Numbered from the stretch's first letter, positions 32,096 through 43,731 are shown. The stretch is 64,000 bases of DNA from Eurosta solidaginis (GCF_040869045.1 NC_090319.1:305648998-305712997), one strand, 5' to 3'. The notes: generated from the letters alone by a model not told the origin. Translations and numbers: made by a program.

Positions 32096-32475
32096 CATTA
32101 TTCTGTGTAAAAGGGGTACTGGACCCTAAAAATATATTTAAAAAATGCCACTAGGGTTGCAGAATTATTTTCGCACCCCCTAGGGAACTCTAGAGCACTT
32201 CTTTTTCTACTAGAAAATCGGTTCAGTACTTTTTTTCTGCGTAAAAAGGGTGCTGGACCCAAACAAAAATTTTCTTTAAAACCTATAAGGTTTGCAGAAC
32301 TCTTCGAAACCCCTAGGGAACTCTAGAGCACTTCTTTTTCTACTAGAAAATCGGTTCAGAACATTTTTCTGCGTAAAAAGGATGCTGGACCCCAAAAAAA
32401 ATTTTTTTTTTAAACCTATTAGGGTTGCAGAACTCTTTTCGCGCCCCCTAGGGAGCTCAAGAACTCTTCAAAATA
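32096..32475. repeat. ~125-bp satellite, three tandem monomers
   Basis: Monomers share GGAACTCTAGAGCACTTCTT, TTCTACTAGAAAATCGGTTC and GCTGGACCC, with AGGGTTGCAGAA between. The reverse-orientation relatives lie at 23215-23400 and 25345-25600. Confidence 0.8.
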
Positions 32476-32550
32476 AACCCAGAACTCCGAAAAAAAATTG
32501 GTGTGTTCCACTTTGGGATGCCAACTTCATGGGGGCCTTCATACATCATA

Positions 32551-32700
32551 ATATGTGACCCGGCCTATGAAAAGGTGGCTTATGACTCAAAAAATAAATT
32601 TCGAGAAACAGCTTTTAAAGATATACAATACATTTCTTCAGTTTCTTAGTATTCTTTTTTTTTAGTCATAAGCCACCTTTTCATAGGCCGGGTCACATAT
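32551..32700. mobile_element. 150-bp palindromic MITE, 37-bp perfect arms
   Basis: Arms begin ATATGTGACCCGGCCTATGA and continue to ...GGCTTATGACT, perfectly mirrored at 32664-32700. TA can be read as the target duplication, as for Tc1/mariner-type MITEs. The short loop is AT-rich. Confidence 0.8.
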
Positions 32701-32825
32701 ATTGCTGACTCTTATCTCCGCAGTATTCTTGAAGTTAAAGATTTGGGTGTATACTTTGACACGAAGTTCTATTTTACTACTCACATTAGGCTCACAATTT
32801 CTAATGGACTTGCACAGCTTGCACT
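32701..32825 (+). pseudogene. LINE reverse transcriptase scrap
   Basis: The frame reads LEVKDLGVYFDTKFYFTTHI, the KxLGVxxDxxLxFxxHI block that follows the RT palm in Jockey/I-type LINEs. The MITE truncates it on the left and it fades after about 40 codons. Confidence 0.6.
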
Positions 32826-33023
32826 GAAAGAAAAAGACTGGTAAAAACAACCGAAATACGGGTCAATTCAACCGAAATGTCTGTTAATTTTAATCCATCG
32901 CAACAAGATGTTGAATGAACTGCGCACAAATCGTTGATTCGTAATTGACCGTTTTAGTAGTCAAATGAACAAAAAAAGTTGTTGCGACAGCTTTGTACGA
33001 AAGTACCTATGTTGCCATATAAA

Positions 33024-33385
33024 TAAATAAATGTAAGGCGCGATAACCTCCAAAGAGATCTAAGGCCGAGCTTCTCTTCCAATTTGCGTCGTGCTCCTCC
33101 TGATTTTCCCTATATATTGGCCGTGTAGATCCCTGTTTTATGCCGACTCCGAACGGCATCTGCGAGGCAGATGAGTTTTCACTGAGAGCTTTTCATGGCA
33201 GAAATGCACTCGGAGCGCTTGCCAAACACTGCCAGGGACGACATCGCTTAGAAAAATTTTCTTCTAATTGAAAAACCCTATTTATAAAATTTTGATGTTG
33301 CTTTGCCCGTGGTGCGAACCCAGGGCATACGGTGTGACAGGCGGAGCACGCTACCATCCCACCACGGTGGCACTTACTAACCGAA
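33024..33385 (-). mobile_element. SINE2 copy (tRNA-Gly-derived)
   Basis: In minus orientation: head CACCGTGGTGGGATGGTAGC, GGGTTCGCACCACGGGCAAA, body GCCATGAAAAGCTCTCAGTG, CATCTGCCTCGCAGATGCCG, tail ending ATCGCGCCTTACATTTATTT. The tRNA-like head retains the anticodon-loop CTGTCAC (GCC-type). It is not a functional tRNA, because the transcript continues into the SINE body. Confidence 0.88.
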
Positions 33386-33926
33386 TGCCAATTGGGCTTA
33401 CATCAAATATGCTGGCATACATTAAACATTATACACTTTATTATTTTGTTTTATTAAACGCACTTTCACCAAATTTTATATTTTATAATTTATTTAATTT
33501 ATAGTTTTGAATAATGTTGGCAGATCCCGTGATTTTTGAGGAAAAATGTTATCTGTGCTTGTGACCTCTCAGTCACAGCGTATTTTATCCGTGACTGTGA
33601 CTGTGACATAGGAAGAGGAAGAGCTACCCTTCAAGACGGTGGTTGGTGATAGTTCACGCACACATTCAAAGCCTTTTTTTGCTCTCCACTAACACATGTA
33701 ACATTTGATACTGTTATCAAAATGACAGTGTCATATTTAATAAACTAAAAAATGCAAAAGGATTGGTTGGAACTGTATCATTGTGGTCTGCAATCAAGAG
33801 CAAACAAAAGGCGGCACGTCCGACGAGAGCCAGAATAACAAATTGACACTTGCATTGAATTGAGCAGTGCTACGAGCAGCTGTTGACACCTGCAACCATT
33901 GCTAAGTACTTTATGCAAATTTAGAA

Positions 33927-35134
33927 TGTTATGCTGGATTTGTTATATAGTTTCTCTGATGATGAATTGCAGCGTGAAGCCAAACCGGAGGGGTGGAACG
34001 ATTATATTAATGGTATTGTAAAGTCGGCACGTGTGTTAGCAAGTCGTTTGCCTGAACAAGAGGATTTCATACGTGATCTGGAAATGTTTCGTCTCAAAAT
34101 GATATTGCGCTTATTACACGTATCTAGCTTCAATGGTAAAATGAATGCGCTAAATGAAATCAATATAGTGCTAAGCTCATATTCAACATCGTACACAACA
34201 ACAACAACATTGTATGCCCGATGATGAAATGGATTGGTTGACAGCAGAGCGTAAGTACACGTAAACAATTTAATATAAAAATATTGGCTTTTTCATTGCG
34301 ATTTTATTTGGTACTAGAATTATATCAAACTTTCTGATGTTTTGTGCTGGAAAGACGCCTTGCTCAGCTACAATATGTTGAAAAGCTGGAGAAGATAATA
34401 CGATTTCTTATAAAAGAACACGCCTTAACACCTGAAGATTTGGATACAGTATGGCGTGCACAGAGTGGCAAACATGAGGCAATTGTTAAGAATGTACATG
34501 ACCTTTTGGCGAAATTAGCTTGGGATTTTACGTCCGAACAATTAGATCATATGTTTGAATCATTCCAGGTAGATACAAACTTTCAACATATATGAATACA
34601 AAATTAATATTAATTGATAATAATAATCATAAAATTTTCACTATGTTTTCTAGCCTATAGTAGTATGACGGGCGCTAATAAGCGTCAGCGTGAACGGCTT
34701 CTCAAACTAATAAGGCGCCTTGCCGAGGACGATAAGAATGGTTTAAAGGCTAAAAAAGTGTTAAAGCTTTTTTGAACGTTTGCGCATAGCCAGGAAATAC
34801 CGCCAGAAGTATTAGGTCAAGCATTACCAGCGTTTAATACGCGAAATTTGTTGCTTGTATGTTTAATCGCCCAGTCATGCTGCGCGCACTCAACAAACAC
34901 TTAATCACCAACAAGTAATTGAACGTTTGCCAAATGATTATACTTTCATCATACTTGGTACGAACAGCTTAACTGCATATATGGATAAAATTCGCAACAT
35001 GATTGCTGAAATGCCGAATGTTGAGCGGAACACTTTATGTATTGATGGACGTTATCCGCATAATATGCAATGAGCGTTTCGATTTTCTCAAGTTGTTGTT
35101 AAAGGATGGGCACCTGTGGTTGTGCGCCGAACAA
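33927..35134 (+). pseudogene. faf: fat facets (faf/USP9X) partial copy with introns
   Basis: Three exon-like blocks match the mid region of the deubiquitinase. Block 1 (33927-34250): KPEGWNDYINGIVKSARVLA, SSFNGKMNALNEIN, then after a shift EMDWLTAE and donor GTAAGT. Block 2 (about 34317-34568): [39 protein letters not shown], donor GT at 34569. Block 3 (34654-35134): [49 protein letters not shown], donor GTAAGA. A TGA replaces a conserved Trp in block 3, about 40 codons are missing after it, and shifts occur. The catalytic domain is absent. The retained introns show a DNA-level copy. Confidence 0.88.
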
Positions 35135-35329
35135 GTAAGAGATTATTGCAATAGTTTTTCATCTATTAATAAAGGGGTTGTCAGTTATTAATTTTAAGAT
35201 TTGGGTTGGTGTTGTTGTAGCAGGTTGTTGTTATTGTAGAGTACTCGTTATTTATAATTTGTAAAAACTATTGTATATATAATGAAAGGAATTAAACGTT
35301 TAATTTTCGCTTTTAGGTACATGATAAGG

Positions 35330-35640
35330 AGGCCAAGGAGGTGGATAATTAGGGGGGTTCACCGTCTTTTAAAACCCAATAAATCGCAACATCTGGACAA
35401 ATATACATCAGCTGCTGGAAATCACGTCCATTCCGGCAGCACTAATAATCAATTCCTGTGACTCGGCATCACAGTCAATCCCGACAACTGATTTAATAAT
35501 ATATACATATTTTATAATATAATTTTGTGCAATTTGTATGCTTCTGTAATTTATCTATAACCCGTAACTATATTTAATCTGATTAATTGTTAAATTTGTA
35601 GACTACTAAATAAATAAATAAGTGGTAATTTTAAAACCCA
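35330..35640 (+). repeat. LINE 3' UTR-like segment
   Basis: Contains GCTGCTGGAAATCACGTCC with ATTCCGGCAGC and a second weaker stem near 35460, as in the 20.4-22.1 kb LINE tail, and ends in TAAATAAATAAATAAG. It is probably the 3' end of a related truncated LINE copy. Confidence 0.5.
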
Positions 35641-35884
35641 ATTTTTTGTTATCAAATTCTTTTTATTTTATCATAGTCAGCCTTTAGTTCAATTAACATT
35701 TAAATACAGGTACCAAAAATATTTTATGAAATAAAACTACAAAAATTGTATATATTCGTACATACAGAAAAAAAATTAAATATAAATACATATTCAATCA
35801 ATCTTAGTAAAATATTTTTTTTGGATGCGTTTAATTTAAAAATGTTATACAAAACTTTGATTACTGTTTAAGAAGATAAGCATC

Positions 35885-37710
35885 TCAGTTTTTTTTTTCA
35901 CTCAGTCGTGAGCGACGGTCACTAACTATTTGGCCTGCTTTCGAAAAAACTCTTTCACATGGAACAGAAGATGCTAGTGCACATAAATATTTCCTTGCCA
36001 AATCTGCTAGCTTAGGGTATTTATATTTATTTTCGCGCCACCACTGAAATGAATTGTTTGTTCTGGAAACTATTCCATCCTCTAAATACCGCTGCATTTC
36101 AATGATGCTTTTTGCTTCAGCACTACCTTTCGGTCTATTTTGGTTGGCACATTGATCGAAAGAGCTCCAAATGGAAAGAAAATATTCTGCAGGCTACACT
36201 CTCAGACGAGAAAGCCGATTCTGCCCTATACAGTTCCATAAGATTACTTTTCACAATTTTTTTACAATTTTCTGCAGCTAATTCATCCGTCAATGCTTAT
36301 AATTTAAACCTAGGATCCAAAAATGTAGCTACAGAAAATGTGTTGCTTTTTTGGATATTGCCCAATCGTTCCCGAATACCATTTACAAAAATGTCTATAA
36401 CCTTGCGCACAGGATCGGGCCAAACTTTTGTTAACAAATGCCTGTAAACGTCCTGAAGACCATTTGTAATTGGTATTACCAGGGATCCCGTACAATACGT
36501 TTCGCCACTTATGGTTACTGTAGCGTCTTTGAATGGTTGACATATTATACATAAATCTTTGACTATTTGCCATTCTTCACTGGACAAGGTTAAAAGGCTC
36601 CTGTTTAAAATAACTAGTGTACATTTTACTGCTTCCTCAAGCGCAGCAAATCGTTCCATCATTGCAAGAGTAGAGTTCCACCTAGTCTCAACTTGTTGAA
36701 TCAGCTTCAACGGGTCCCTGCCACTGTTTCGTTGATAGCTCAGAAAAGCTTCGTTGGCTGAAGAACTTTTCTTAAAATAGGTAACTATACCTTTGATCTT
36801 ATCGATTATTTCAGCAACTTCCGTTACACGCAAGCCATCTTTAACAATCAAATTCATTGTATGAGCCATACATCCAAAATGTTTCCAATTCAACTTTGTT
36901 GTAAGGGCACATTTTATGTTACTGGCGTTATCGGAAACAGAAAGCAAAATTTTTCTTTCTACATTCCAGTCACAGACAATCTTGTATATCGCGTTAGCTA
37001 AGTTTTCGGCCGTATGGTTAATATTGAGCTCTGAAGCCGACAATAGTATGGATTTCAGCTCAAACTCCGGTGATACAAAATGCGCTGTCACAGCAATGAA
37101 GCTACAAACATTTCTTGAAGTCCAACAATCCGTTGTAATACAAAATTGGTTGCCGCCTTGTATCATTCCTTGCATTTTATGTCTGCACTCTTCGTACAAA
37201 GCAGGAATCATGGTTTTGGAAACTACCCGTCTGCTTGGGAGTACGTACATAGGATTCAAAGATTTCACAAATTCCCTGAACCCTCTATCGTCTACAACGC
37301 TGAATGGTTGTAAGTCTATAGTAAATAACTGCAGAAGCTTGATATTCAAACCCTCTTTTGAAATTGGGCGATAGTTTTTTATAATTTTGCATTGTGTCAT
37401 CCGTTTTGGTGCTGCACTGGAAGTTGATGGCTGCTCTTCGGTGATATCAATTTCGATAGGTTGAGGTTTATCCTGCAAATGGAAATGCATACATACACAG
37501 GGACACTAACAAAGCTTGGAAGTCGTTAAAATTTACCACAAGCTCTTCCAGTTGTACGGTCGGATGCCTCCGAATCATATGTCTCTTCAAATTACTTGTC
37601 GATGTTTTATAAGATATTTTGGTTTTGCAAATATTGCATGTGGCAAAAGAATGATCCACCTTTTCAAAAAACTGCCATAGGAAACTGGTTTTGGATTTTT
37701 TTAACGACAT
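35885..37710 (-). pseudogene. hAT superfamily transposase, one intron, broken
   Basis: Reading from 37710: an N-terminal BED-type zinc finger (FATCNICKTKIS...LKRHMIRRH), a possible short intron near 37480, then a 397-residue frame (37490-36297) with ITTDCWTS (first Asp), LSVSDNASNIK (second Asp), GCMAHTMNLIV and ETRWNSTL. TAA at about 36297 interrupts it; the frame then continues, shifts near 36130, and ends at 35885 with SVPCERVFSKAGQIVSDRRS, the C-terminal dimerisation domain with the catalytic Glu. It catalyses cut-and-paste transposition in intact relatives. One stop and one shift make it a recent pseudogene. It may be the transposase of the surrounding element. Confidence 0.88.
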
Positions 37711-37991
37711 GTTTTATAAATAATAAATTTTTATAAAACTTTAAGCTTAAAGTGATACACTCCAAATCGCCCCAGTCCAGTCAATACGAGAATATTCAAA
37801 ATGAAACGATTTTCAGAACGTAAGTAACAGACGTATTCACATCAATAGAAACCGTATTCAAAACGGAATGCAAAAAAAATATCCATTCTAAATACATATA
37901 CATGCATGATTTTACATGGCGACTGCGCCATCTGCTGCTAATTAGTTGTAGCACAATTCACAGATTCGTTGACTCATGTGATTGAGATTAT

Positions 37992-39815
37992 TGCCCCTAT
38001 TACCGTTTACAACTCAACTTAGTTGGGTTGTAATTAAAACAACTCAACTTTAAGACAACTCAACTCCTGTTTGGTATTACGAATTACAACTTATTTCAGT
38101 TGAAATTGAATTGAGTTGCCAACTTCAGAAAGTGATGATTTGACAGATAAATAAACAGCTGATCAATTTGTGGCAGAAATTTAAGCATTTTCAAATGTGA
38201 TTTTTTTATTAATATTATATGAAATCTATTTTATAATGACAAAAATGTTGGTGACTGACATGTCGCGAATACGGAAAACATTCGCGTGATCATTCCAATC
38301 CCTTGGAACTACCAAGCACCAAGTAAGAAAATGTTTAAGTGACAAATAATGAGTTTCATATGAAGTTATTTTGCAGATTTGAAAGGAAGCATTTTACTCA
38401 GTACTAAACAAAATTAAGGACCATTTCCGCATACGCGTTCGTATTTTAAAATTATGATTTTGGTGTTGGACTGGTTTTAGATATTATTGAGGAGCGTATT
38501 TGTGCGAAGTAGATTAAAACCCAAATAGAAAAAATTGTATTTTACTCAAATAGGATTCCCAGGAGTAGTGATAAGTATCAATGGGACTCGCATAATTTCA
38601 CCTACTTTGACTGCATCCGAACTGCGGCCAGCCTCGTCCAACTATGGAATGTCGCTACATAAAGTCAAAAAGTTATTCAATGTAATTCGTTTAAACGTTG
38701 TTTTTTCTAGATATGTGTACAAAATTGGTGATTATTGTTTGATTAAAAAAGGTTTAACTACCGGCTTTAAATTGTTTGCTTTTTTTTTTGTAACGTTTTA
38801 TAAGCCCGTGCACCATCTAACTCTTATCAAAGGTGGTATCAAAAGACGGGTTTCCATCTCCGTTTTTAGGATTCGAAAGCGGAAATTAAAAATGTTATTT
38901 CTTTCGAAAGATATTTACAAAGACCCACAAAATGGCCCAAGAGGGTCCGAAATATGAGGCCCGTTCCACAGTTTTTTTGCACAGAACATCTTTCTGCGTT
39001 GGCGGCCTTTGGCCGCGATTCGTAAAAATAACTCTGGTTGGGTCCAGCACCTATCTGCATTACTGTGTACAAAAAATCTGGCAAAATACAACAACCACAT
39101 GAAATTAGATTTTATTAGAAATAAAATTTTTAATTTTTGTGGTAATTTTTTACGACAGCATGACACTAATACGTGTCCAAAAATATCGAGAGAGGTATTA
39201 AACGATGCGTCTTGACAACAGTATTAATAATCCAAAGGCAGAAAATAAAAATTTTAACTCGTTCAAAAGATATTAAACAAAAACCGAAAAAAGACAACAA
39301 CATTACAACAACCACATGAAAATCGCCAACTTCAACTGCAAATATCTCCGGACAGAGATAAAATGTATCTTTGCCACCGGATTATTGTTCTCGAGATTAA
39401 TTCGCGTGTTTTGACACCTCTCTCAATATTTTTGGACGCGTATTACCAGTGTCATGCTGTCGCAAAGAATTACAATTTTTGTTTTCGGATTCTTAAATCG
39501 GAGGTCGAAACGTGTCTTTTGATACCAACTTTGAACATTTTTGTAAAAAATTAGGTGGTGAACCGTCTTCTAAAACGTAAAATTTTTTCAAAACAACTGC
39601 AAAATTGCATGAGACAACTGCTAGTAAGCAGTTGTAAAATTTTGACGTCTTTGACAACTACACCAACACAAGGTTGTAAACGGCAATGCCACAAAAAGTT
39701 GTAAGACTAGACAACTCAACCGACATTTTTTTTGACAGGTTGAGTTGTAATCTGTAATACCAAATTGCGAAATTTCAACCCAACCAGAGTTGAGTTGTAA
39801 ACGGTAATAGGGGCA
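37992..39815 (+). mobile_element. PIF/Harbinger-type element with 28-bp perfect ends
   Basis: 28-bp perfect terminal inverted repeats (37992-38019 and 39788-39815) begin TGCCCCTATTACCGTTTAC. The 3-bp duplication TAT flanks them. The interior near 38540-38660 reads IGFPGVV and ISPTLTASELRPASSNYGMS, the decayed counterpart of the 2556-3784 copy. That region has a small deletion in the Asp block, so no active transposase is encoded. It was inserted inside the hAT element. Confidence 0.75.
39153..39462. mobile_element. MITE with ACGACAGCATGACACT ends
   Basis: Ends ACGACAGCATGACACTAATACG and, reversed, CGACAGCATGACACTGGTAATACG are near-perfect inverted repeats. They continue into GTCCAAAAATATCGAGAGAGG versus its mirror. 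Related to 47581-48035. Nested in the Harbinger element. Confidence 0.65.
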
Positions 39816-39834
39816 TATCATTAAACGTGATTGT

Positions 39835-40088
39835 GAACGAAGTGCAGATGCTATCACAGTCAGTCAGTCACAGCTATTCCTCAGAAGCAGTCACAGCGTT
39901 CAGCTGTGATCATTCAGTACCTGTGACAAAATCACAGGTACACGCATATTTGCCAACTCTAGAACGAAGTGCAGATGCTATCACAGTCAGTCAGTCACGG
40001 CTATTCCTCAGAAGCAGTCACAGCGTTCAGCTGTGATCATTCAGTACCTGTGACAAAATCACAGGTACCCGGATATTTGCCAACTCTA
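39835..40088. repeat. 127-bp tandem duplication of the hAT right end
   Basis: GAACGAAGTGCAGATGCTAT starts at 39835 and again at 39962. Both units end TTTGCCAACTCTA, the hAT terminus. Units differ at a few positions (CACAGC/CACGGC, CACGCAT/CCCGGAT). Confidence 0.9.
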
Positions 40089-40201
40089 GTTTTGAACTTC
40101 GCTTTGCAAATAGAAATGAAACAAGTAGTTACAAAACTGATTCTCAATTCTTTCAGTTGCAGCTCAGCTCATTATCAATTTCTTCTATCGCAAGTAGTTG
40201 C

Positions 40202-40609
40202 TGTTGTTGTTGTTGTTGTAGCGATAAGGTTGCTCCCCGAAGGCTTTGGGCAGTGTCATCGATGTGATGGTCCTTTGCCGGATACAAATCCGGTACCATG
40301 GCACCATTAAGGTGCTAGCCCGACCATCTCGGGAACGATTTATGTGGCCACATTAAACCTTCAGGCCATTCCCTCCCTCCCTACCCCCAAATTCAATGAG
40401 GAGCTTGGGGTCGCCAGAGCCTCGTCTGTTAGTGAAACAGGATTCGCCGCGGATAGGTGAGGTTGACAATTGGGTTTGGAGAAGCTATATATTGCGCTGG
40501 CAACCTGAAGGGTTGCGCTACACAGCCCCTTGAATATGGTACTTTAGTCGCCTCTTACGACAGGCATACCTACCGCGGGTATATTCTGATCCCCTAACCC
40601 GCTGGGGGT
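40202..40609 (-). mobile_element. SINE1 copy, full length
   Basis: Tail (GTT)n at 40202, head GATCCCCTAACCCGCTGGGGG at the right. Flanks TCGCAAGTAGTTGC (left) and TCGCATGAAGTTGC (right) look like a decayed target duplication. Very close in sequence to the 30663 copy. Confidence 0.9.
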
Positions 40610-41744
40610 CGCATGAAGTTGCCACACTTGATTGTTTCGAACAAAACTTGTGATATAAATGTTTGACATAACACTTTAAATAGAGAACTTGTAAGTTATA
40701 GAAAAGTAAAGAATCAAATCGCAGGAAGGTAATTCACCACTGGAGTAAGTCTACATGTAATTCGGCATGTTTAATTTTCGTAACACTTTAAGTTGAAAGG
40801 ATTCCAAAACAACTCAAACTTGTATGCTGTCGGAAACATCAACATTAAAAAACGATGTTTTTTATTATCTTATTAAATTCGTTCGCTTGAGTAAAAATTC
40901 GTAAAAGCTTGAAAAAATGGTACTAACTTTGGAAAAATCCTGTTCGTTCAAACAAAACTTTTGCAACAAGAGGGCGCAATTTTGCATTTCGCTTGGAGGA
41001 GAAGTTGCAAAATTGTACCCGATAAATAGGTGTGCCGGTATCTCATAATTTTTTGCACAGTAAATTCAAAAAAAAGGGTTTTCGTTTTGTATTGATAACT
41101 GAAAAACTAGTTTTTTGTTGTTTTCCCATTTTGTGTGTTTTTTCGCTTTGGTGGTTTTCTTATTTTGGTATTTTTTTTTAAATAAGTGGCTCCATCGTCA
41201 TAAGTACAAAGTAGAGAGCGCAGTGAGCGTAAAATTCTCTTTGAAATTTGCTCATGTATTGACTGTTGATCGCTATTGAAATGACCAGTGAGATCAGTTG
41301 TGTTAACCAGAAAAATCAGTTAGATTGAGCAGGAATCTGTCAATTTTACAGAATTTTGTTAACTTAAGAGCGACAATTGCTCTTCTGTTGAAATGACTAA
41401 ACTAATTTGTCCGTTTGACAAAGAACTCGGTCGAAGTAACCGTAATTCGATCAATTTCACCGAATCTCCGTTAAGTCAACAACAACAGAACCGATTTGTT
41501 GATTTTACTAGCACCATTTCTTTCAGTGTATACATAAATACTCCCTACAGAAACCTACGTCGCTTTGAAATCTTTTTCGTTGGGTTGAGCTTGTTTACAA
41601 TTCTAAAGTGTCCATCAGTAGAACCCTATCGGAGATAAACTGTTTCTCAAATTTTTGGATATTGATTTCTCTAACTCAAAACATGAATTTCATATGCATC
41701 CAAGAGGTGCGACTACTCACAAATCGTCATCAATGTCATCTAAC
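40610..41744. other. Non-coding, nothing recognised
   Basis: AT-rich with short open frames (for example 41393-41638) lacking family resemblance. Phrases such as TTGACAAAGAACTCGGTCG recall no element I can name. Confidence 0.5.
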
Positions 41745-42075
41745 GGGAGTTCAAATAAACTTGCAGTTTAAACAAGGGTGGACCAGAGAGAGAGAGAGGG
41801 GTGTTAGATGGTTCCACATTGCAATTGAATGGTTGGTGTCATGTGGGAACACATTGCAAACAGGACATACATTATGTGTGTCGGGGTTGATTATGGATAT
41901 GTAAGGGTTTAACTCTGGTTTCTCTTCAGTTGTCGAATAATACATTATCCAGATCGAAGTTGAGCTAGAATGATGCGCGTATCCATGGGGAAATTACTTT
42001 CATCTTCTGCGAGTCCAGGATATTTAACTTTAAGGACGGGGTTCGCCAGGCAATTGCTGGCATAGATGTCTGAAC
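41745..42075 (-). pseudogene. Jockey-type LINE, extreme C-terminus
   Basis: The minus-strand reading continues the LRSGYC block (frame-broken near 41960) into NPDTHNVCPVCNVFPHDTNH and LTPLSLSLVHP. The CX2C...HX4-type Cys/His cluster is the C-terminal signature of this Jockey-like family and completes the fragments at 17311 and 47505. Confidence 0.75.
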
Positions 42076-42089
42076 CACATTTAATTTAT

Positions 42090-42245
42090 GGCCTATGTGG
42101 TTTAATGTGGTCATATTAATCGTACCCGAGATGGTCGGGCTAGTACCTTAATGGCCCTACCGGAACGAGCCGGATCTATATCCGGCGAAAGATCACAAGC
42201 GATAACACTCCCCAAAACCTTCGGGGAGCGTATTTAACGTTAATA
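42090..42245 (+). mobile_element. SINE1 3' fragment
   Basis: GTGGTTTAATGTGGTCATAT, CGTACCCGAGATGGTCGGGC, CCGGATCTATATCCGG and CCTTCGGGGAGCG, ending in ACAACAACAAA. The 5' half is absent. Confidence 0.8.
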
Positions 42246-43731
42246 CAACAACAAACGTAGAGGTATCGGTTTCGTATTATAATTGAAAGGATGGTTGGTT
42301 ATGTAAGATATATATAGACATCGCGTACACCGGCACTGATTTTGAATTAACATGTAACAGTGCCAAGATCGAGATGGGTGAGTATTGACCGTGACATCAT
42401 GGAAATTGTGTATTGGACCATAAAACCGGATTAGCGGGCGTGATTCGGCAATATAACTTAGCGGCTGGAAGAAGATGAGGGGCCTCCTCGTTTTTTTACG
42501 GATGAGTTCTAAGAAACCGCAATGGACTAGAGTTAGTGTAATGGCCGCACTAGGATCAAAAGACTCAAAAACTTGTTTAATAAACGTGCGTTTGTTGAGA
42601 CTCGTTCTAATGGTGGGGAAATTAGTTTTGGTATGTAGAAATTAAGCAATGTGGCTTCTGCGGCTTTCGTTAAAACCTCCCACGGCAATCATTTTTTGCA
42701 TCCCGATAAACTCCTTTGTAAAGATATCATAATCTAAATATTTGCATGCATTTAAAAAATAAATATCTACTTACCGCGCATTGAACGGTCTAACCCGAAC
42801 AGCAACCTTTAATGATGACATCGTCAAAGTGTTTTGTTGACCAAATTCTTCTTTCCAAATAAACAAGTTCCCACTGATTTGTGTATTTGATAAAAGGAAG
42901 ACATACGTGCATATGCACTGGTAGAGATAAGCTCTTAGTATTGTTTTATTTAACTCTCACATTCTAACATTTATGTAATTTGGGTTTATCATTTTTTCAA
43001 TCTGACCTCAGCACTCTGCCTATAACAAACTTTTTTTTTAGTTAATTAACAAACTTTATTAGTTTGGTGGTTATTTTTATTATTTCTTTATAATTGCACT
43101 TTTGAAAATATTTTACTTTTCCTTTGTCATATTTTTATTATTTTCATATCTTCATTCTTCGTTTGTGCCCTTTTTGTATTGGCATTTCATTGCATTGAAG
43201 AACTCAATTTAGAAAACACGCAATAAGTTTTGAAAATTAATTAAAAAGTTAGCAAATCACATTATACACAGTTAAGCAATAGAAAAAATAAGCTTGTTAA
43301 AAAAAAATAATTTTATTTTTTAATTCATGCCACGTTACTGCGCTATTTATTTGCGTCCATCGCCACCCAGAAAATTCACTAAAACGAGTAGCGACGACAT
43401 CCACGATGATTACTATGCCTCCAAATTTTAATTCCCATCTCCTATTCGTTTTTATGTTGAAGAGTGATTCATGGCGTCTGCTTCCCCACCCCATAATTGA
43501 CAGAAGAAACGAAATTTTGGGTGATTTTTCCAAGCTCCACAATTTTATTTTGTTTGTTGTTTTGTGTTTTGCTTCGTCGTTCTATTTTCGAATTGCACCT
43601 TTTGAAAGAGATGCCAGCAGTATAAATATTGTAAATTTTTTAAAGCTATCGATAAAATAATTTAAGGCCAATTTACAAATATCTTTCATATGGCAGACGA
43701 TTATTGCGTAAAGGTATATCTCCATCTAGAG
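42246..43731. other. Non-coding, nothing recognised
   Basis: No gene or repeat family was identified. AT content rises after 42950. Open frames at 43297-43660 on both strands overlap each other and look fortuitous. Confidence 0.5.

Larger units (their letters stand above)
33512..40088. mobile_element. hAT-type element enclosing a host gene fragment
   Basis: The perfect 8-bp direct repeat GTTTTGAA (33504-33511 and 40089-40096) fits the hAT nTnnnnAn target rule. Ends TAATGTTGGCAGAT and, reversed, TAGAGTTGGCAAAT match at 11 of 14 positions. Both subterminal regions are crowded with TGTGAC/GTCACA motifs (33550-33615 and 39850-40070), as hAT transposase sites are. Inside: a faf fragment (33927-35134), LINE 3' sequence, a hAT transposase pseudogene (35885-37710, minus) and a nested Harbinger element (37992-39815). 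Confidence 0.72.

Noticed and set aside
36916..37374. Plus-strand 152-codon frame
   Set aside because: Antisense shadow of the hAT transposase, whose motifs are on the minus strand.
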